NCBI RefSeq assembly: GCF_023283925.1
Contig: NZ_JAKIKX010000005.1
Coordinates: forward strand, 124,001-188,000
Source of the DNA: Shewanella marisflavi
Lineage (GTDB): Bacteria; Pseudomonadota; Gammaproteobacteria; Enterobacterales; Shewanellaceae
Direction: 5' to 3'
DNA length: 64,000 nt
Shown piece after piece: positions 30,399 to 39,853 of the stretch (the stretch's first letter is position 1; each line of letters begins with the position of its first letter). The notes beneath the pieces are model-generated. The model was not told the DNA's origin. It made no database searches and worked only from the letters and a program-made list of their open reading frames with translations. Position numbers and translations under genes: made by a program.

Positions 30399-30410
30399 CT
30401 CCCTTTTTTG

Positions 30411-30428
30411 GGCTCGCGTCAGCGAGCC
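30411..30428 (+). other. Intercistronic hairpin between ivdA and mmsA
   Basis: Perfect arms GGCTCGC and GCGAGCC around GTCA, with no downstream T tract. It may be an RNA stability or processing element. Confidence 0.4.
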
Positions 30429-30533
30429 TATGCATTCACCCATGATTATGTGAGTTTTTTGCTGTCACTTACATAGCAGATCATCAGGTAGCGGCATTTG
30501 TCCATGCCTGTTAGACGTATTTAGGAAAGCGAT

Positions 30534-32039
30534 ATGACAACTCAAGTAAAACATTACATCGACGGTCAGTTTATTTTAGGTAGCGGCCAGCAACAGATCT
30601 CTGTCACTAACCCGGCGAATAACGAGGTGATTGCCACGATCAACGCCGCCACGGTAGAAGAAGTTGAAACCGCGATCGCCAGCGCCAAGCAAGCCTTTGC
30701 CACCTGGAAAGAGGTGCCTGTGTCTGAGCGCGCCCGCGTGATGTTCCGCTACCAGCACCTGCTGAAAGCGCATCATGACGAGATCGCGACAATCCTGGCC
30801 CAGGAAACCGGTAAGACCTTCGAAGATGCCAAGGGCGACGTATGGCGCGGTATCGAAGTGGCAGAACATGCCTGCAATATCGCTAGCCTTATCATGGGTG
30901 AAACCGTTGAAAACGTGGCCCGCAGCATAGACACCTATAGTTACACTCAGCCGCTGGGCGTGTGCGCTGGTATTACGCCGTTTAACTTCCCGGCAATGAT
31001 CCCACTGTGGATGTTCCCACTGGCAATAGCCTGTGGTAACACCTTCGTGCTTAAGCCATCTGAGCAAGATCCTTTGACGCCCCAGCGTCTGGTTGAGCTG
31101 TTCGAAGAAGCTGGCGCGCCTAAGGGCGTACTGCAACTGGTACACGGTGACAAGACAGCGGTAGACGTGCTGCTTAGTCATCAGGATATCAAGGCGATCT
31201 CTTTCGTTGGCTCTGTAGGCGTGGGTCAGTACATCTATAAGACAGGTACCGACAACCTCAAGCGCGTTCAGGCCTTTGCCGGTGCTAAGAATCACTGCGT
31301 TATCATGCCAGATGCCAACAAGCAGCAGGTGATCAACAACTTAGTAGGCGCCTCTGTGGGCGCGGCCGGTCAGCGCTGTATGGCCCTGTCGGTAGCGGTA
31401 TTTGTCGGCGAAGCCAAGAAGTGGATCCCTGAGCTGCGTGACGCTATCGCCAAGGTCAGACCGGGCGTATGGGACGACAAAGATGCGGCCTATGGCCCTG
31501 TTATCAGCCCTGCCGCCAAGGAGCGCGTGCTAAAGCTTATCGCCCAGGGTAAGGAAGAGGGCGCCGAGTGTCTGCTGGACGGTAGCGATTTTACCGTCGA
31601 AGGTTATGAAAACGGTAACTGGGTTGGCCCAACCATGTTTACCAATGTGACCACAGACATGAGCATCTACAAGGAAGAGATCTTCGGCCCAGTATTGTGC
31701 TGCATGGAAGTGGAGTCGCTGGAAGAGGCGATCGAGCTGGTCAACAACAGCCCATATGGTAACGGTACCTCTATCTTCACCGCTTGTGGCGCCGCTGCTC
31801 GTAAGTATCAGCACAACATTGAAGTGGGTCAGGTAGGGATCAACGTGCCTATTCCTGTGCCACTGCCATTCTTCTCGTTTACCGGTTGGAAAGGCAGCTT
31901 CTACGGCGATCAGCACGCCTACGGTAAGCAGGCGGTTCGTTTCTACACAGAGACTAAGACAATCACCGCTCGCTGGTTTGAGACAGATATCGTCGAGGCG
32001 GAGCACCATGCGCCTAACATGACGATTGCTCTGAAATAA
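30534..32039 (+). CDS. mmsA: Methylmalonate-semialdehyde dehydrogenase (CoA-acylating)
   Basis: A 501-residue aldehyde dehydrogenase that turns methylmalonate semialdehyde, NAD and CoA into propionyl-CoA and CO2, the last step of valine breakdown. The N-terminal VKHYIDGQF, the catalytic cysteine block [17 protein letters not shown] and the [29 protein letters not shown]-terminal segment identify the MMSDH family among aldehyde dehydrogenases. It is the second gene of the ivd operon (ivdB). Confidence 0.95.
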   Translation: MTTQVKHYIDGQFILGSGQQQISVTNPANNEVIATINAATVEEVETAIASAKQAFATWKEVPVSERARVMFRYQHLLKAHHDEIATILAQETGKTFEDAKGDVWRGIEVAEHACNIASLIMGETVENVARSIDTYSYTQPLGVCAGITPFNFPAMIPLWMFPLAIACGNTFVLKPSEQDPLTPQRLVELFEEAGAPKGVLQLVHGDKTAVDVLLSHQDIKAISFVGSVGVGQYIYKTGTDNLKRVQAFAGAKNHCVIMPDANKQQVINNLVGASVGAAGQRCMALSVAVFVGEAKKWIPELRDAIAKVRPGVWDDKDAAYGPVISPAAKERVLKLIAQGKEEGAECLLDGSDFTVEGYENGNWVGPTMFTNVTTDMSIYKEEIFGPVLCCMEVESLEEAIELVNNSPYGNGTSIFTACGAAARKYQHNIEVGQVGINVPIPVPLPFFSFTGWKGSFYGDQHAYGKQAVRFYTETKTITARWFETDIVEAEHHAPNMTIALK

Positions 32040-32063
32040 GCGGCAATAAGAGACCTTGCAAGG

Positions 32064-32097
32064 TAAAAGCGATAAGGCCGGGGCCGAATCGCTTTTA
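32064..32097 (+). terminator. Terminator-like hairpin between mmsA and acdH
   Basis: Perfect 10-bp arms TAAAAGCGAT and ATCGCTTTTA enclosing GGCC/GGCC. The T tract is short, so partial termination or RNA processing is as likely as full termination. Confidence 0.45.
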
Positions 32098-32188
32098 TCA
32101 TTACTAGCCTTCAACAAGTTAAGCGCCGCCATAAATAAGCCGAATCATAGATTCAAGGCAAATACAAAGGCGCGAAAGGAGAGATCAG

Positions 32189-33346
32189 ATGGATTTTAAT
32201 CTGAATGAAGACCAACGTCAGTTCGCCGAACTGGCTACCCAATTTGCCCAGGAAGAGCTGGCACCTTTTGCCGCCAAGTGGGATGAAGAACATCATTTTC
32301 CTAAAGACGTGATTCAAAAAGCCGGTGAGCTGGGTTTCTGCTCACTCTACTCGCCCGAGTCGGAAGGGGGCATGGGTCTGTCTCGTCTGGATTCTTCCAT
32401 TATTTTCGAGCAGCTCGCCATGGGCTGTACCGCGACTACCGCCATGCTGACCATTCACAACATGGCCACCTGGATGGTCACCAGCTTTGGCTCTCAGACA
32501 CTGCGCGATGAATGGTCTGAGGCGTTAACGACTGGCAGTAAGCTAGCCTCATACTGTTTGACCGAGGCGGGGGCGGGCAGCGACGCGGCCTCACTCAAGA
32601 CTAAGGCCGTGCGCGAAGGCGATGAATATGTGATCTCTGGCGCCAAGATGTTTATCTCGGGCGCAGGCTCTACCGAATTGTTAGTGGTGATGTGCCGCAC
32701 TGGTGAAGCTGGTCCTAAGGGGATCTCGGCGATTGCCATTCCGGCCGATGCCGAAGGGATCACTTACGGTAAGGCGGAAGATAAGATGGGCTGGAATGCC
32801 CAGCCGACCCGCGAGATCACCTTTGACAAGGTGCGTGTGCCCGTGACTAACCTATTGGGTGAAGAGGGCCAGGGCTTTACCTTCGCCATGAAGGGCCTCG
32901 ACGGTGGTCGTATCAACATCGCTACCTGTTCAGTCGGTACTGCTCAAGCAGCCCTTGAGCGCGCCCAGCAATATATGAACGAGCGTCAGCAGTTTGGTAA
33001 GCCGATTGCCGCCTTCCAGGCGTTGCAATTTAAGCTAGCCGACATGGCGACCGAATTGGTGGCTGCCCGTCAGATGGTGCGCCTGGCTGCCTTTAAACTC
33101 GATAGTGGCGATCCAGAGGCCACAGCCTACTGCGCCATGGCCAAACGCTTCGCCACCGACGTGGGCTTTAACGTGTGTGATAGCGCGCTGCAGCTGCACG
33201 GCGGTTACGGTTACATCCGCGAATATCCGCTGGAGCGTCACTTCCGCGACGTACGCGTACACCAGATCCTAGAGGGCACCAATGAGATCATGCGTCTTAT
33301 CATTGCCCGTCGTTTGCTCGACGAAAATGCCAGCCAAATCTTATAG
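32189..33346 (+). CDS. acdH: Acyl-CoA dehydrogenase (branched-chain, isobutyryl-CoA type)
   Basis: A 385-residue FAD flavoprotein. It has the acyl-CoA dehydrogenase blocks YCLTEAGAGSDAASLKT and GAKMFISGAG, the catalytic glutamate region near EGTNEIMR, and QLHGGYGYIREYPLERHFRDVR at the C-terminal domain. The operon partners (valine and isoleucine genes) make isobutyryl-CoA and 2-methylbutyryl-CoA the likely substrates. A good ribosome binding site (AAAGGAGAG) precedes the ATG. Third gene of the operon. Confidence 0.93.
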   Translation: MDFNLNEDQRQFAELATQFAQEELAPFAAKWDEEHHFPKDVIQKAGELGFCSLYSPESEGGMGLSRLDSSIIFEQLAMGCTATTAMLTIHNMATWMVTSFGSQTLRDEWSEALTTGSKLASYCLTEAGAGSDAASLKTKAVREGDEYVISGAKMFISGAGSTELLVVMCRTGEAGPKGISAIAIPADAEGITYGKAEDKMGWNAQPTREITFDKVRVPVTNLLGEEGQGFTFAMKGLDGGRINIATCSVGTAQAALERAQQYMNERQQFGKPIAAFQALQFKLADMATELVAARQMVRLAAFKLDSGDPEATAYCAMAKRFATDVGFNVCDSALQLHGGYGYIREYPLERHFRDVRVHQILEGTNEIMRLIIARRLLDENASQIL

Positions 33347-33361
33347 TCAGGGAGAAGAGAG

Positions 33362-34135
33362 ATGACAGCGATAGTTGAACAGATCATCGGCCATACCGCC
33401 GTACTGACCATGAACAATCCACCGGCCAATACCTGGACGGCAGACAGCCTGGCGCTGCTTAAGCAGAAGGTGACCGAGCTCAACGCAAACAAGGAGATCT
33501 ACGCTCTGGTACTGACTGGTGAAGGCGAGAAGTTTTTCAGCGCCGGCGCCGATCTCAAGTTATTTGCCGACGGCGACAAGGGTAATGCGGCCACTATGGC
33601 GAAACATTTTGGTGAGGCGTTTGAGGCGTTAAGCGCATTTCGTGGCGTCTCTATCGCTGCCATCAACGGCTATGCTATGGGTGGTGGTTTAGAGGTTGCC
33701 TTGGCCTGTGATATCCGCATTGCCGAGGCGCAATCGGTGTTAGCTCTGCCAGAAGCCACCGTTGGCCTGCTGCCCTGTGCGGGCGGCACCCAAAACCTGA
33801 CCGCCCTGGTGGGTGAGGGTTGGGCCAAGCGTATGATCCTGTGCGGTGAGCGTGTTAATGCCGACAAGGCGCTAAGTATCGGTCTTATCGAAGAGGTGGT
33901 CGAGAAGGGACAAGCCTTAGCTACTGCCATGGCGCTAGCCGAGAAGGTGGCGAACCAGAGCCCAAGTAGTGTGACCGTGTGTAAGCAGCTTATTCAGTCT
34001 GGCCGCACCATGCCGCGCACCCAGGCGTTGCCGCTTGAGCGTGAGCTGTTTGTGGGTCTGTTTGATACCGAAGATCAGGCAGAAGGGGTTAACGCCTTCC
34101 TTGAGAAGCGCAAAGCAAACTGGAAAAACCGCTAA
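33362..34135 (+). CDS. ivdD: Enoyl-CoA hydratase
   Basis: A 257-residue crotonase-fold protein. The oxyanion-hole segments FSAGADLKLF and AINGYAMGGGLEVALACDIR are present, and ALPEATVGLLPCAGGTQNL carries the catalytic acid. In this operon it would hydrate methacrylyl-CoA and tiglyl-CoA. It starts 15 bp after acdH and its stop overlaps the next start by one base. The symbol is inferred from operon order. Confidence 0.92.
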   Translation: MTAIVEQIIGHTAVLTMNNPPANTWTADSLALLKQKVTELNANKEIYALVLTGEGEKFFSAGADLKLFADGDKGNAATMAKHFGEAFEALSAFRGVSIAAINGYAMGGGLEVALACDIRIAEAQSVLALPEATVGLLPCAGGTQNLTALVGEGWAKRMILCGERVNADKALSIGLIEEVVEKGQALATAMALAEKVANQSPSSVTVCKQLIQSGRTMPRTQALPLERELFVGLFDTEDQAEGVNAFLEKRKANWKNR

Positions 34136-35265
34136 TGACTGAGCAGACAAATTGTGTGGTCTTTCAGACCTTAGGCACCCTATCCGGCAAAAGGGTTGGG
34201 GTTGCTACCCTCAACATGGAGAAGGCGCTCAACGCACTCAACATGGATATGGTGCAAGCGCTGACCGCTCAGTTAACCGACTGGGCCGATGATGATGCCA
34301 TTGCCATGGTGGTGCTGGACGGCGCTGGCGAGAAAGCCTTCTGCGCCGGTGGTGATGTGCGCGCCCTCTATCAGGCGGCACGAGAGCAGCCCGGTGAGAT
34401 CCCTGAGGTGACTCAGGAGTTCTTTACCCGAGAATATTTCCTCGATCATCTGCTGCATACCTTCGACAAGCCGGTATTGGTGTGGGGCGATGGCATCGTT
34501 ATGGGTGGCGGTCTCGGGCTGATGGCTGGCGCCAGCCATCGAATAGTGACCGAGCGTTCACGCATCGCCATGCCAGAGGTGACCATAGGCCTCTATCCTG
34601 ATGTAGGTGGCAGCTACTTCCTCAACCGAATGCCGGGCCATATGGGCCGTTTCTTAGGGATGACCGCCTATAACATGGATGGCGCCGATGCCTTCTATGT
34701 GGGCCTAGGTAATCACTTCCTTAACTCAAATGACAAGCAGCCACTGTTTGACGCGCTTTCCAGCGTCGACTGGGAAAGCGATGTTTGTGCTAATCATGGC
34801 AAATTAAACGCGCTACTCGAGGCGATGTCGAGCCGCTGCGAACAACCTATGGGCGCGAGTGTCCTCGAGCAACATCAAGCCGAGATCGATGCCCTAATGG
34901 AGGGTGAGCTGGCTGATATCATGACCAAGGTAAAGGCGGTGGAAGACGGTGAGCCTTGGCTGGCGCGCGCCCTAAGCACCATGCTGGCAGGTAGTCCTTT
35001 GAGTCTGCATCTGGTGTATCAGCAGTCGCTACTTGGCACCGAGTTGAGTCTGAGTCAGGTCTTCCAGTTGGAACTGGGACTGAGCTGTAACTGCTGCTCA
35101 ATCGGTGATTTTGCTGAAGGGGTGAGGGCACTGCTTATCGATAAGGACCGTCAGCCACAGTGGCTGTATGAGACTGTCGAGGCCGTGCCACAAGAGATGG
35201 TTAAATCACTAATGACCTCGCCATGGGATCCACAAAACGATCCACTGCGCACCTTAGGCCAATAA
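34135..35265 (+). CDS. ivdE: 3-hydroxyisobutyryl-CoA hydrolase (crotonase family)
   Basis: A 376-residue crotonase-superfamily protein longer than a hydratase, as expected of HIBCH. It shows KAFCAGGDVRALYQAAREQPGE, WGDGIVMGGGLGLMAGASHRIVTERSRIAMPEVTIGLYPDVGGSYFLNRMPG, which is the HIBCH signature. It releases free 3-hydroxyisobutyrate in the valine pathway, the substrate of the next gene product. Start overlaps ivdD (TAATG). The frame extends a little into the leader of mmsB. Confidence 0.93.
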   Translation: MTEQTNCVVFQTLGTLSGKRVGVATLNMEKALNALNMDMVQALTAQLTDWADDDAIAMVVLDGAGEKAFCAGGDVRALYQAAREQPGEIPEVTQEFFTREYFLDHLLHTFDKPVLVWGDGIVMGGGLGLMAGASHRIVTERSRIAMPEVTIGLYPDVGGSYFLNRMPGHMGRFLGMTAYNMDGADAFYVGLGNHFLNSNDKQPLFDALSSVDWESDVCANHGKLNALLEAMSSRCEQPMGASVLEQHQAEIDALMEGELADIMTKVKAVEDGEPWLARALSTMLAGSPLSLHLVYQQSLLGTELSLSQVFQLELGLSCNCCSIGDFAEGVRALLIDKDRQPQWLYETVEAVPQEMVKSLMTSPWDPQNDPLRTLGQ

Positions 35266-35300
35266 TTTTTCAGGCAAAGCCTGAAGAAAAGGAGCAAAAC

Positions 35301-36200
35301 ATGAATACAGTTGCATTTATCGGATTAGGTAATATGGGTGGCCCAATGGCGGTCAACCTGGTGAAGGCCGGTTATACGGTTAAAGCCTTCGATCTCTCTC
35401 AGGCGGCACTTAGCCATGTGGTCGAGCAAGGTGCAATGTCGGCGCCGAGTGCTTGCGCGGCAGCGGCTGCGGCCGATGTAGTGATCACCATGTTGCCTGC
35501 GGGTAAGCATGTGCGCAGTCTCTATCTGGGAGATGAGCAGAATAAAGGCATCATAGATGTGGTGGCCCAAGGCACCTTGTTGATCGATTGTTCAACCATA
35601 GACGCCGAGAGCGCACGTTTTGTTGCCGAGCAGGCCAAAGCTAAGGATCTCGAGTTTATCGACGCGCCAGTATCGGGCGGCACCGCAGGTGCAGCGGCGG
35701 GCACGCTGACCTTTATCTGTGGCGGCAGCGATACCGCCTTTGAGCAGGCTCAGGGTGTGCTAAACGCCATGGGTGCTAATATTTTCCATGCCGGTGGCCC
35801 AGGTGCCGGTCAGGTCGCCAAGATCTGCAACAACATGCTACTGTCTGTACTCATGGTAGGTACTAGCGAATCTATTCAGATGGGGATAGACCATGGATTG
35901 GATCCTAAGGTCCTTTCTGAGATCATGAAAGTCAGTAGTGGTGGTAATTGGACGCTAGATAAATATAATCCTTGTCCAGATGTGATGGAAAACGTGCCAT
36001 CATCAAATGGTTACCAGGGTGGATTCATGGTTGATCTTATGGTGAAAGACTTAGGTCTGTCCCAAGAGGCAGCCTTGCTCTCTAACTCGAGTACCCCTAT
36101 GGGGGCGCTGGCTCGTAGCCTGTATGTCAATCATGCCCGTCAGGGTAATGGTAAGCGTGATTTCTCCAGTATTTTTGAGCAGTTTAATAAGAAAGGGTAA
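35301..36200 (+). CDS. mmsB: 3-hydroxyisobutyrate dehydrogenase
   Basis: A 299-residue beta-hydroxyacid dehydrogenase producing methylmalonate semialdehyde, the MmsA substrate. The NAD-binding motif GLGNMGGPMAVNLVKAGY is at the N-terminus, substrate segment DAPVSGGTAGAAAGTLTF follows, and the catalytic lysine is in GAGQVAKICNNMLL. I chose the ATG at 35301 behind AAGGAG; the earlier in-frame start at 35223 lies inside ivdE. Confidence 0.95.
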   Translation: MNTVAFIGLGNMGGPMAVNLVKAGYTVKAFDLSQAALSHVVEQGAMSAPSACAAAAAADVVITMLPAGKHVRSLYLGDEQNKGIIDVVAQGTLLIDCSTIDAESARFVAEQAKAKDLEFIDAPVSGGTAGAAAGTLTFICGGSDTAFEQAQGVLNAMGANIFHAGGPGAGQVAKICNNMLLSVLMVGTSESIQMGIDHGLDPKVLSEIMKVSSGGNWTLDKYNPCPDVMENVPSSNGYQGGFMVDLMVKDLGLSQEAALLSNSSTPMGALARSLYVNHARQGNGKRDFSSIFEQFNKKG

Positions 36201-36204
36201 GTTG

Positions 36205-36963
36205 ATGGATTTAAAAGATAAGGTTGTTGTCATCACAGGTGGTGCCGGTGGTCTAGGTTTTGCGATGGCACAAGAACTTGCCGCTGCGGGTGCCAAATTG
36301 GCACTTATCGATGTGGATCAGGAGAAGCTTGAACGCGCCTGCGCCGATATCGGCGATACCACTGAGGTTCAAGGTTACGCTTTCGACATTACCGATGAAG
36401 AAGATGTGATGGCCGGTTTCGGTTACATCCTAGAAGACTTTGGCCAGGTCAATGTGTTGGTCAACAACGCAGGCATCTTACTCGATGGCATGTTGGTCAA
36501 AGCCAAAGAGGGCAAGGTGACAGATCGCATGTCACTGGCGCAGTTCCAGGCGGTGATCAATGTTAACCTGACAGGCTCTTTCCTTTGCGGACGTGAAGCG
36601 GCGGCAGCCATGATCGAATCTAAGCAGCAAGGGGTGATCGTCAACATCTCTAGCTTGGCAAAAGCGGGTAATATCGGTCAGACCAACTACGCCGCTTCTA
36701 AGGCTGGCGTTGCAGCTATGTCTGTGGGTTGGGCCAAAGAACTGGCACGCTACAATATCCGCAGCGCGGCGGTGGCGCCAGGTGTTATCGAAACTGAGAT
36801 GACGGCGGCCATGAAGCCAGAAGCGCTAGAGCGTTTGGAGAAGATGGTGCCGGTTGGACGTTTAGGCCAGGCAAGCGAAATCGCCTCTACCGTCAAGTTT
36901 ATCATCGAAAACGACTATGTTAATGGTCGCGTATTTGAGATCGACGGTGGTATTCGTATCTAA
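36205..36963 (+). CDS. ivdG: Short-chain dehydrogenase, probable 2-methyl-3-hydroxybutyryl-CoA dehydrogenase
   Basis: A 252-residue Rossmann-fold SDR. The coenzyme motif GGAGGLGFAMA, the NNAG motif and the catalytic Ser-Tyr-Lys set (ISSLAKAGNIGQTNYAASKAG) are intact; an acidic residue after the second strand (IDVD) favours NAD. Last in the operon, it would oxidise 2-methyl-3-hydroxybutyryl-CoA in isoleucine breakdown, feeding the thiolase IvdA. The start at 36205 follows AAAGGGTAA, 4 bp after mmsB. The substrate is inferred from context. Confidence 0.88.
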   Translation: MDLKDKVVVITGGAGGLGFAMAQELAAAGAKLALIDVDQEKLERACADIGDTTEVQGYAFDITDEEDVMAGFGYILEDFGQVNVLVNNAGILLDGMLVKAKEGKVTDRMSLAQFQAVINVNLTGSFLCGREAAAAMIESKQQGVIVNISSLAKAGNIGQTNYAASKAGVAAMSVGWAKELARYNIRSAAVAPGVIETEMTAAMKPEALERLEKMVPVGRLGQASEIASTVKFIIENDYVNGRVFEIDGGIRI

Positions 36964-36988
36964 CACTTGGCGAAGTGATAGGTAAAAG

Positions 36989-37010
36989 CGGGCTCTGTGC
37001 CCGTTTTTTT
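36989..37010 (+). terminator. Terminator of the ivd operon
   Basis: Arms CGGGC and GCCCG around TCTGT followed by seven T. It lies 26 bases past the ivdG stop. Confidence 0.88.
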
Positions 37011-37080
37011 ATGGTGACGTCTATCCCTAATCATTGTGTGAAAGTGCAATGTGCGAAGGCGCACCACTTGATGTAATCTA

Positions 37081-37242
37081 ATACCAATCACGGTAAGTAA
37101 GTGATCAGACATCGCGCGGGAAAAACGTTCGAGAACAAAGCAGGATTTTTCGATAAGTAGTTATTCTACAATCAAAAATAGGAATGCCCTTATCGGACGT
37201 GTTAACAAGCCGAAATGATCAGTTATTCACTAGGATTGGTAT
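37081..37242. repeat. MITE-like inverted-repeat element
   Basis: A 162-bp non-coding unit bounded by ATACCAATC and its complement GATTGGTAT. The similarity of the ends continues imperfectly to about 27 bases, through TGATCA on both sides. No gene is inside. ATACCAATC/GATTGGTAT-ended elements are common dispersed repeats in Shewanella and Vibrio, to my knowledge. The right end stops 6 bases before the next gene, so it may supply that gene's leader. Confidence 0.6.
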
Positions 37243-37248
37243 AACCTT

Positions 37249-37503
37249 ATGAGTAAGAAAAGAAAGATGATATGGTTTGAACAAGCGACCAAGACGCTGA
37301 TGTTGATTGTAGGCGTACTTGGGGTGGTGGTGATCTATACTGGTTTCTTCTTTCTGCTGGTGACGCAGTCATCGGCCAACGTCTTACCCTGGTATATCCT
37401 GATCTCCCCCTGGCTCTGCATCTATTTTGGCCTAAGCGCCGAGAAGCAGAAACTCACCCTCATATGGTTGCGACGTAAAATATTCTTTTGGCGAAAGTTT
37501 TAG
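37249..37503 (+). CDS. Small two-helix membrane protein
   Basis: An 84-residue protein with a basic N-terminus (MSKKRKM), two hydrophobic segments (about residues 17-39 and 46-62) and a basic, aromatic C-terminus (LRRKIFFWRKF). No family is recognised. There is no clear ribosome binding site because the repeat element ends directly upstream. It is 12 bp ahead of the S9 peptidase gene and may be cotranscribed with it. Confidence 0.7.
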   Translation: MSKKRKMIWFEQATKTLMLIVGVLGVVVIYTGFFFLLVTQSSANVLPWYILISPWLCIYFGLSAEKQKLTLIWLRRKIFFWRKF

Positions 37504-37515
37504 TGAAGTGATGCT

Positions 37516-39579
37516 ATGGCGAGGCGGTTAAAAAACCTGACTTGGGTGCTTGTGTGGCTTGCCGTGGCTGCCATGCTCTTGATACGCCTTTTTCAGGTCC
37601 CCGTCCCTGAGCCTTTGCGCGACGAGCGCAGCGGACGCCTCATCGCAGATTACGGCAGCTGGCACTCAGTGCTGTCAGCCAAGGCGGTATATGCTCCCTC
37701 CGATAGCTTCGGGGTACTTATGCCCATCGAAGATGGTGTTTATTTTACTCAGGTTGATGCAAATCTCGGCGGCAAGGTCGGGGTCAACAAACTCGGCTTA
37801 TCCGGTGATTTAGTCAATATTATCCCTTCAGAGTTTGATGTCAAAAGCCGTGTCCATGAATATGGCGGCGCGCCTATTCTGGCCATTGGCAGCAGCCTGT
37901 TTGCGGTAAAACGCGATGATCAACGGCTGTATCGTATCGCGCCAAATCAGCAGCCTGTTGTCATTACGCCCGCCAATACCCGACATGCCGATTGTGTCTC
38001 TTACTCTAAGGGGTCTCGGCTTATCTGTGTACGGGAAGATCATCGCGTGTCAGGTGCGCCTAAGGCGAGCTTGGTAGCGCTTAACCTCAACTTTGAAAAT
38101 GAGGGAGAAACTTTGGTCAGCGGCAGCGACTTTTACAGCTCGCCGCGAGTATCGCCAGATGGTACCCAATTGGCCTGGATAAGTTGGCAACAGCCCAATA
38201 TGCCCTGGGATAACACAGAGCTTTGGGTGGCGGACCTCGATCCTGACCTGGGGATTGTACGTCCGAGACGATTGTTAAGTCAGATGCAGGGGGCAATTAC
38301 CCAGCCGTTATACAGCCCCAGCGGCGAGCTGTATGTGATCGCCGATTTTACAAATTGGTGGAATATCTATCGTATCAAACCTGATGGCTCGCCAGAGGCT
38401 GTATTGGAACAAGCGGCCGAGTTTGCTAGCCCTGACTGGCAACTGGGTAATCATAGCTATGCTTTTGAAACCGATGATCAACTCATCGCCAGTGTGCAGC
38501 ATGAGGGCAAGACCCATCTTTTGCGTATCTATACCCAGCTTAGGATAACCGAGTCTATCGCCGCCGAGTTCGCCGAGGTGAAACAACTGGTTAAGGGGCC
38601 TGATAGTGTTTATTTCGTCGGCAGCAAGATAACGCCAGAGAAGGGGATCTATCGTATTCGTGGGCGCGGGGTGGAGCTGGCGTATGCCCCGAAACTCTGC
38701 ATAATGGATCCACGATATGTCTCACGCGCAGAGCCGATTAAATTTACATCCGATATCAGCGGCCTGCCTGTTTATGGTTATTTTTATGGCCCGATGAATC
38801 CTGAATATATCGCGCCGGATGATCAACGCCCACCGCTCATCATCATGCTCCATGGTGGTCCCACCTGGCGTGCCAGTTTAAGCTTTCGCCGAGATATTCA
38901 GTTTTGGACCAGCCGTGGCTTTGCGGTGCTTGATGTGAATTATCGTGGCAGCTCAGGCTTTGGCCGAGCCTATCGTCAGAGTCTTTATGGTTTGTGGGGC
39001 CGCGCGGAGGTAGAAGATGCTATCGAGGCAGCCAACTACGTAATGAGTCGTGGCTGGGTCGACCCTGATAAGGTGGCGATCCGCGGCATGAGCGCCGGCG
39101 GGTTTAGCGTGCTTTCGGCGCTGGCGTTCTATAACACCTTTAAGGCGGGCGTGGTCTATTCGGGAATGAGCGATCTGATGGCTCTGGACAGGGAGACCCA
39201 TAAGTTCGAGCAGGGATACTTGCATCATTTAGTGGGAGAGCTTAAGCCCAATTCCCCTCTCTACCGTGAGCGTTCGCCCCTCTATCATCTGGATGACTTG
39301 AAAGAGCCATTATTGCTTGTGCAAGGCGCAAATGATCCTGTGGTGCCGGCGCAGCAATCGAATGTTATCTATGCCGCCCTTAAACGCCGGGGTGTGCCCG
39401 TGGCATACCTGCTGTTTGATGATGAAGGGCATGGGGTGAAAAAGCCGCGCAATCGTGTTGCCGCGTTAAATGCCGAGCTCTCCTTCTATGGTCAGGTGTT
39501 TGGCTTTAGCCCGGCTGACAGTCAGGCTGATCAGCGCTCGCTGTTACTGATCGATAATGGTGAGGCCTTACGTCACTAA
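37516..39579 (+). CDS. S9-family prolyl-oligopeptidase-like peptidase
   Basis: A 687-residue protein with an N-terminal membrane anchor or signal (about residues 8-25), a WD40/TolB-like beta-propeller region (about 50-390) and a C-terminal alpha/beta-hydrolase domain. The catalytic set is visible: Ser526 in GMSAGG, Asp607 in QGANDPVVP and His639 in DEGHGV. Such enzymes cleave short peptides, often after proline or as acylaminoacyl-peptidases, here probably in the periplasm. A terminator-like hairpin lies about 95 bases downstream. Confidence 0.9.
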   Translation: MARRLKNLTWVLVWLAVAAMLLIRLFQVPVPEPLRDERSGRLIADYGSWHSVLSAKAVYAPSDSFGVLMPIEDGVYFTQVDANLGGKVGVNKLGLSGDLVNIIPSEFDVKSRVHEYGGAPILAIGSSLFAVKRDDQRLYRIAPNQQPVVITPANTRHADCVSYSKGSRLICVREDHRVSGAPKASLVALNLNFENEGETLVSGSDFYSSPRVSPDGTQLAWISWQQPNMPWDNTELWVADLDPDLGIVRPRRLLSQMQGAITQPLYSPSGELYVIADFTNWWNIYRIKPDGSPEAVLEQAAEFASPDWQLGNHSYAFETDDQLIASVQHEGKTHLLRIYTQLRITESIAAEFAEVKQLVKGPDSVYFVGSKITPEKGIYRIRGRGVELAYAPKLCIMDPRYVSRAEPIKFTSDISGLPVYGYFYGPMNPEYIAPDDQRPPLIIMLHGGPTWRASLSFRRDIQFWTSRGFAVLDVNYRGSSGFGRAYRQSLYGLWGRAEVEDAIEAANYVMSRGWVDPDKVAIRGMSAGGFSVLSALAFYNTFKAGVVYSGMSDLMALDRETHKFEQGYLHHLVGELKPNSPLYRERSPLYHLDDLKEPLLLVQGANDPVVPAQQSNVIYAALKRRGVPVAYLLFDDEGHGVKKPRNRVAALNAELSFYGQVFGFSPADSQADQRSLLLIDNGEALRH

Positions 39580-39640
39580 ATTCTGCCGCTTTGCCACTCG
39601 CTCGCTGCGATCGCCTCGGTGGGAAAATAGTCCGCTTAAG

Positions 39641-39669
39641 TTGATAAAACAGACTAAAGTGGCTATAGT
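39641..39669 (+). promoter_or_regulatory. Sigma-70 promoter (resident ybiT promoter)
   Basis: TTGATA, 17-bp spacer, TATAGT. Five of six -35 bases match the consensus. The sequence after the -10 (GCGCGCTTTAAAAT) resembles that after the promoter at the right end of the element. Confidence 0.65.
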
Positions 39670-39671
39670 AG

Positions 39672-39704
39672 CGCGCTTTAAAATATCCCTTTAGCGCGGT
39701 TTTT
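39672..39704 (+). terminator. Hairpin with T tract, terminator of S9 peptidase gene or leader attenuator
   Basis: Arms CGCGCT (39672-39677) and AGCGCG (39693-39698), extended by AAA/TTT, followed by G and five T. It sits right at the expected transcription start of the ybiT promoter, so it could end upstream transcription or act in the leader. Confidence 0.5.
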
Positions 39705-39799
39705 AATCAGCTTGTCACAGGCGAACTTTAGGTTTGCCATGGAGGGTTTTCGACCCGGCAGGCGGCGCTTCGCTTAACTAAATTATTCGGAATTTCACA

Positions 39800-39853
39800 T
39801 TGATCACTACAGCGAACATCACCACGGATGCATTGCTGTTGCTATCAATTTAA
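39800..39853 (+). pseudogene. Severed 5' end of ybiT at the left junction
   Basis: TTG-started frame encoding MITTANIT, matching the start of YbiT, and then nine residues (TDALLLLSI) contributed by the inserted element before a stop. It ends 46 bases before the recombinase start and could still be translated as a 17-residue leader peptide. Confidence 0.6.
39815..39824 (+). repeat. attL core of the integrated element
   Basis: AACATCACCA, the longest exact match shared with the right end (47057-47066). Left of it is resident ybiT 5' DNA; right of it is element DNA leading into a large serine recombinase gene. Confidence 0.7.

Noticed and set aside
30576..31295. 239-codon minus-strand frame
   Set aside because: Antisense shadow of mmsA, created by codon bias of the real gene.
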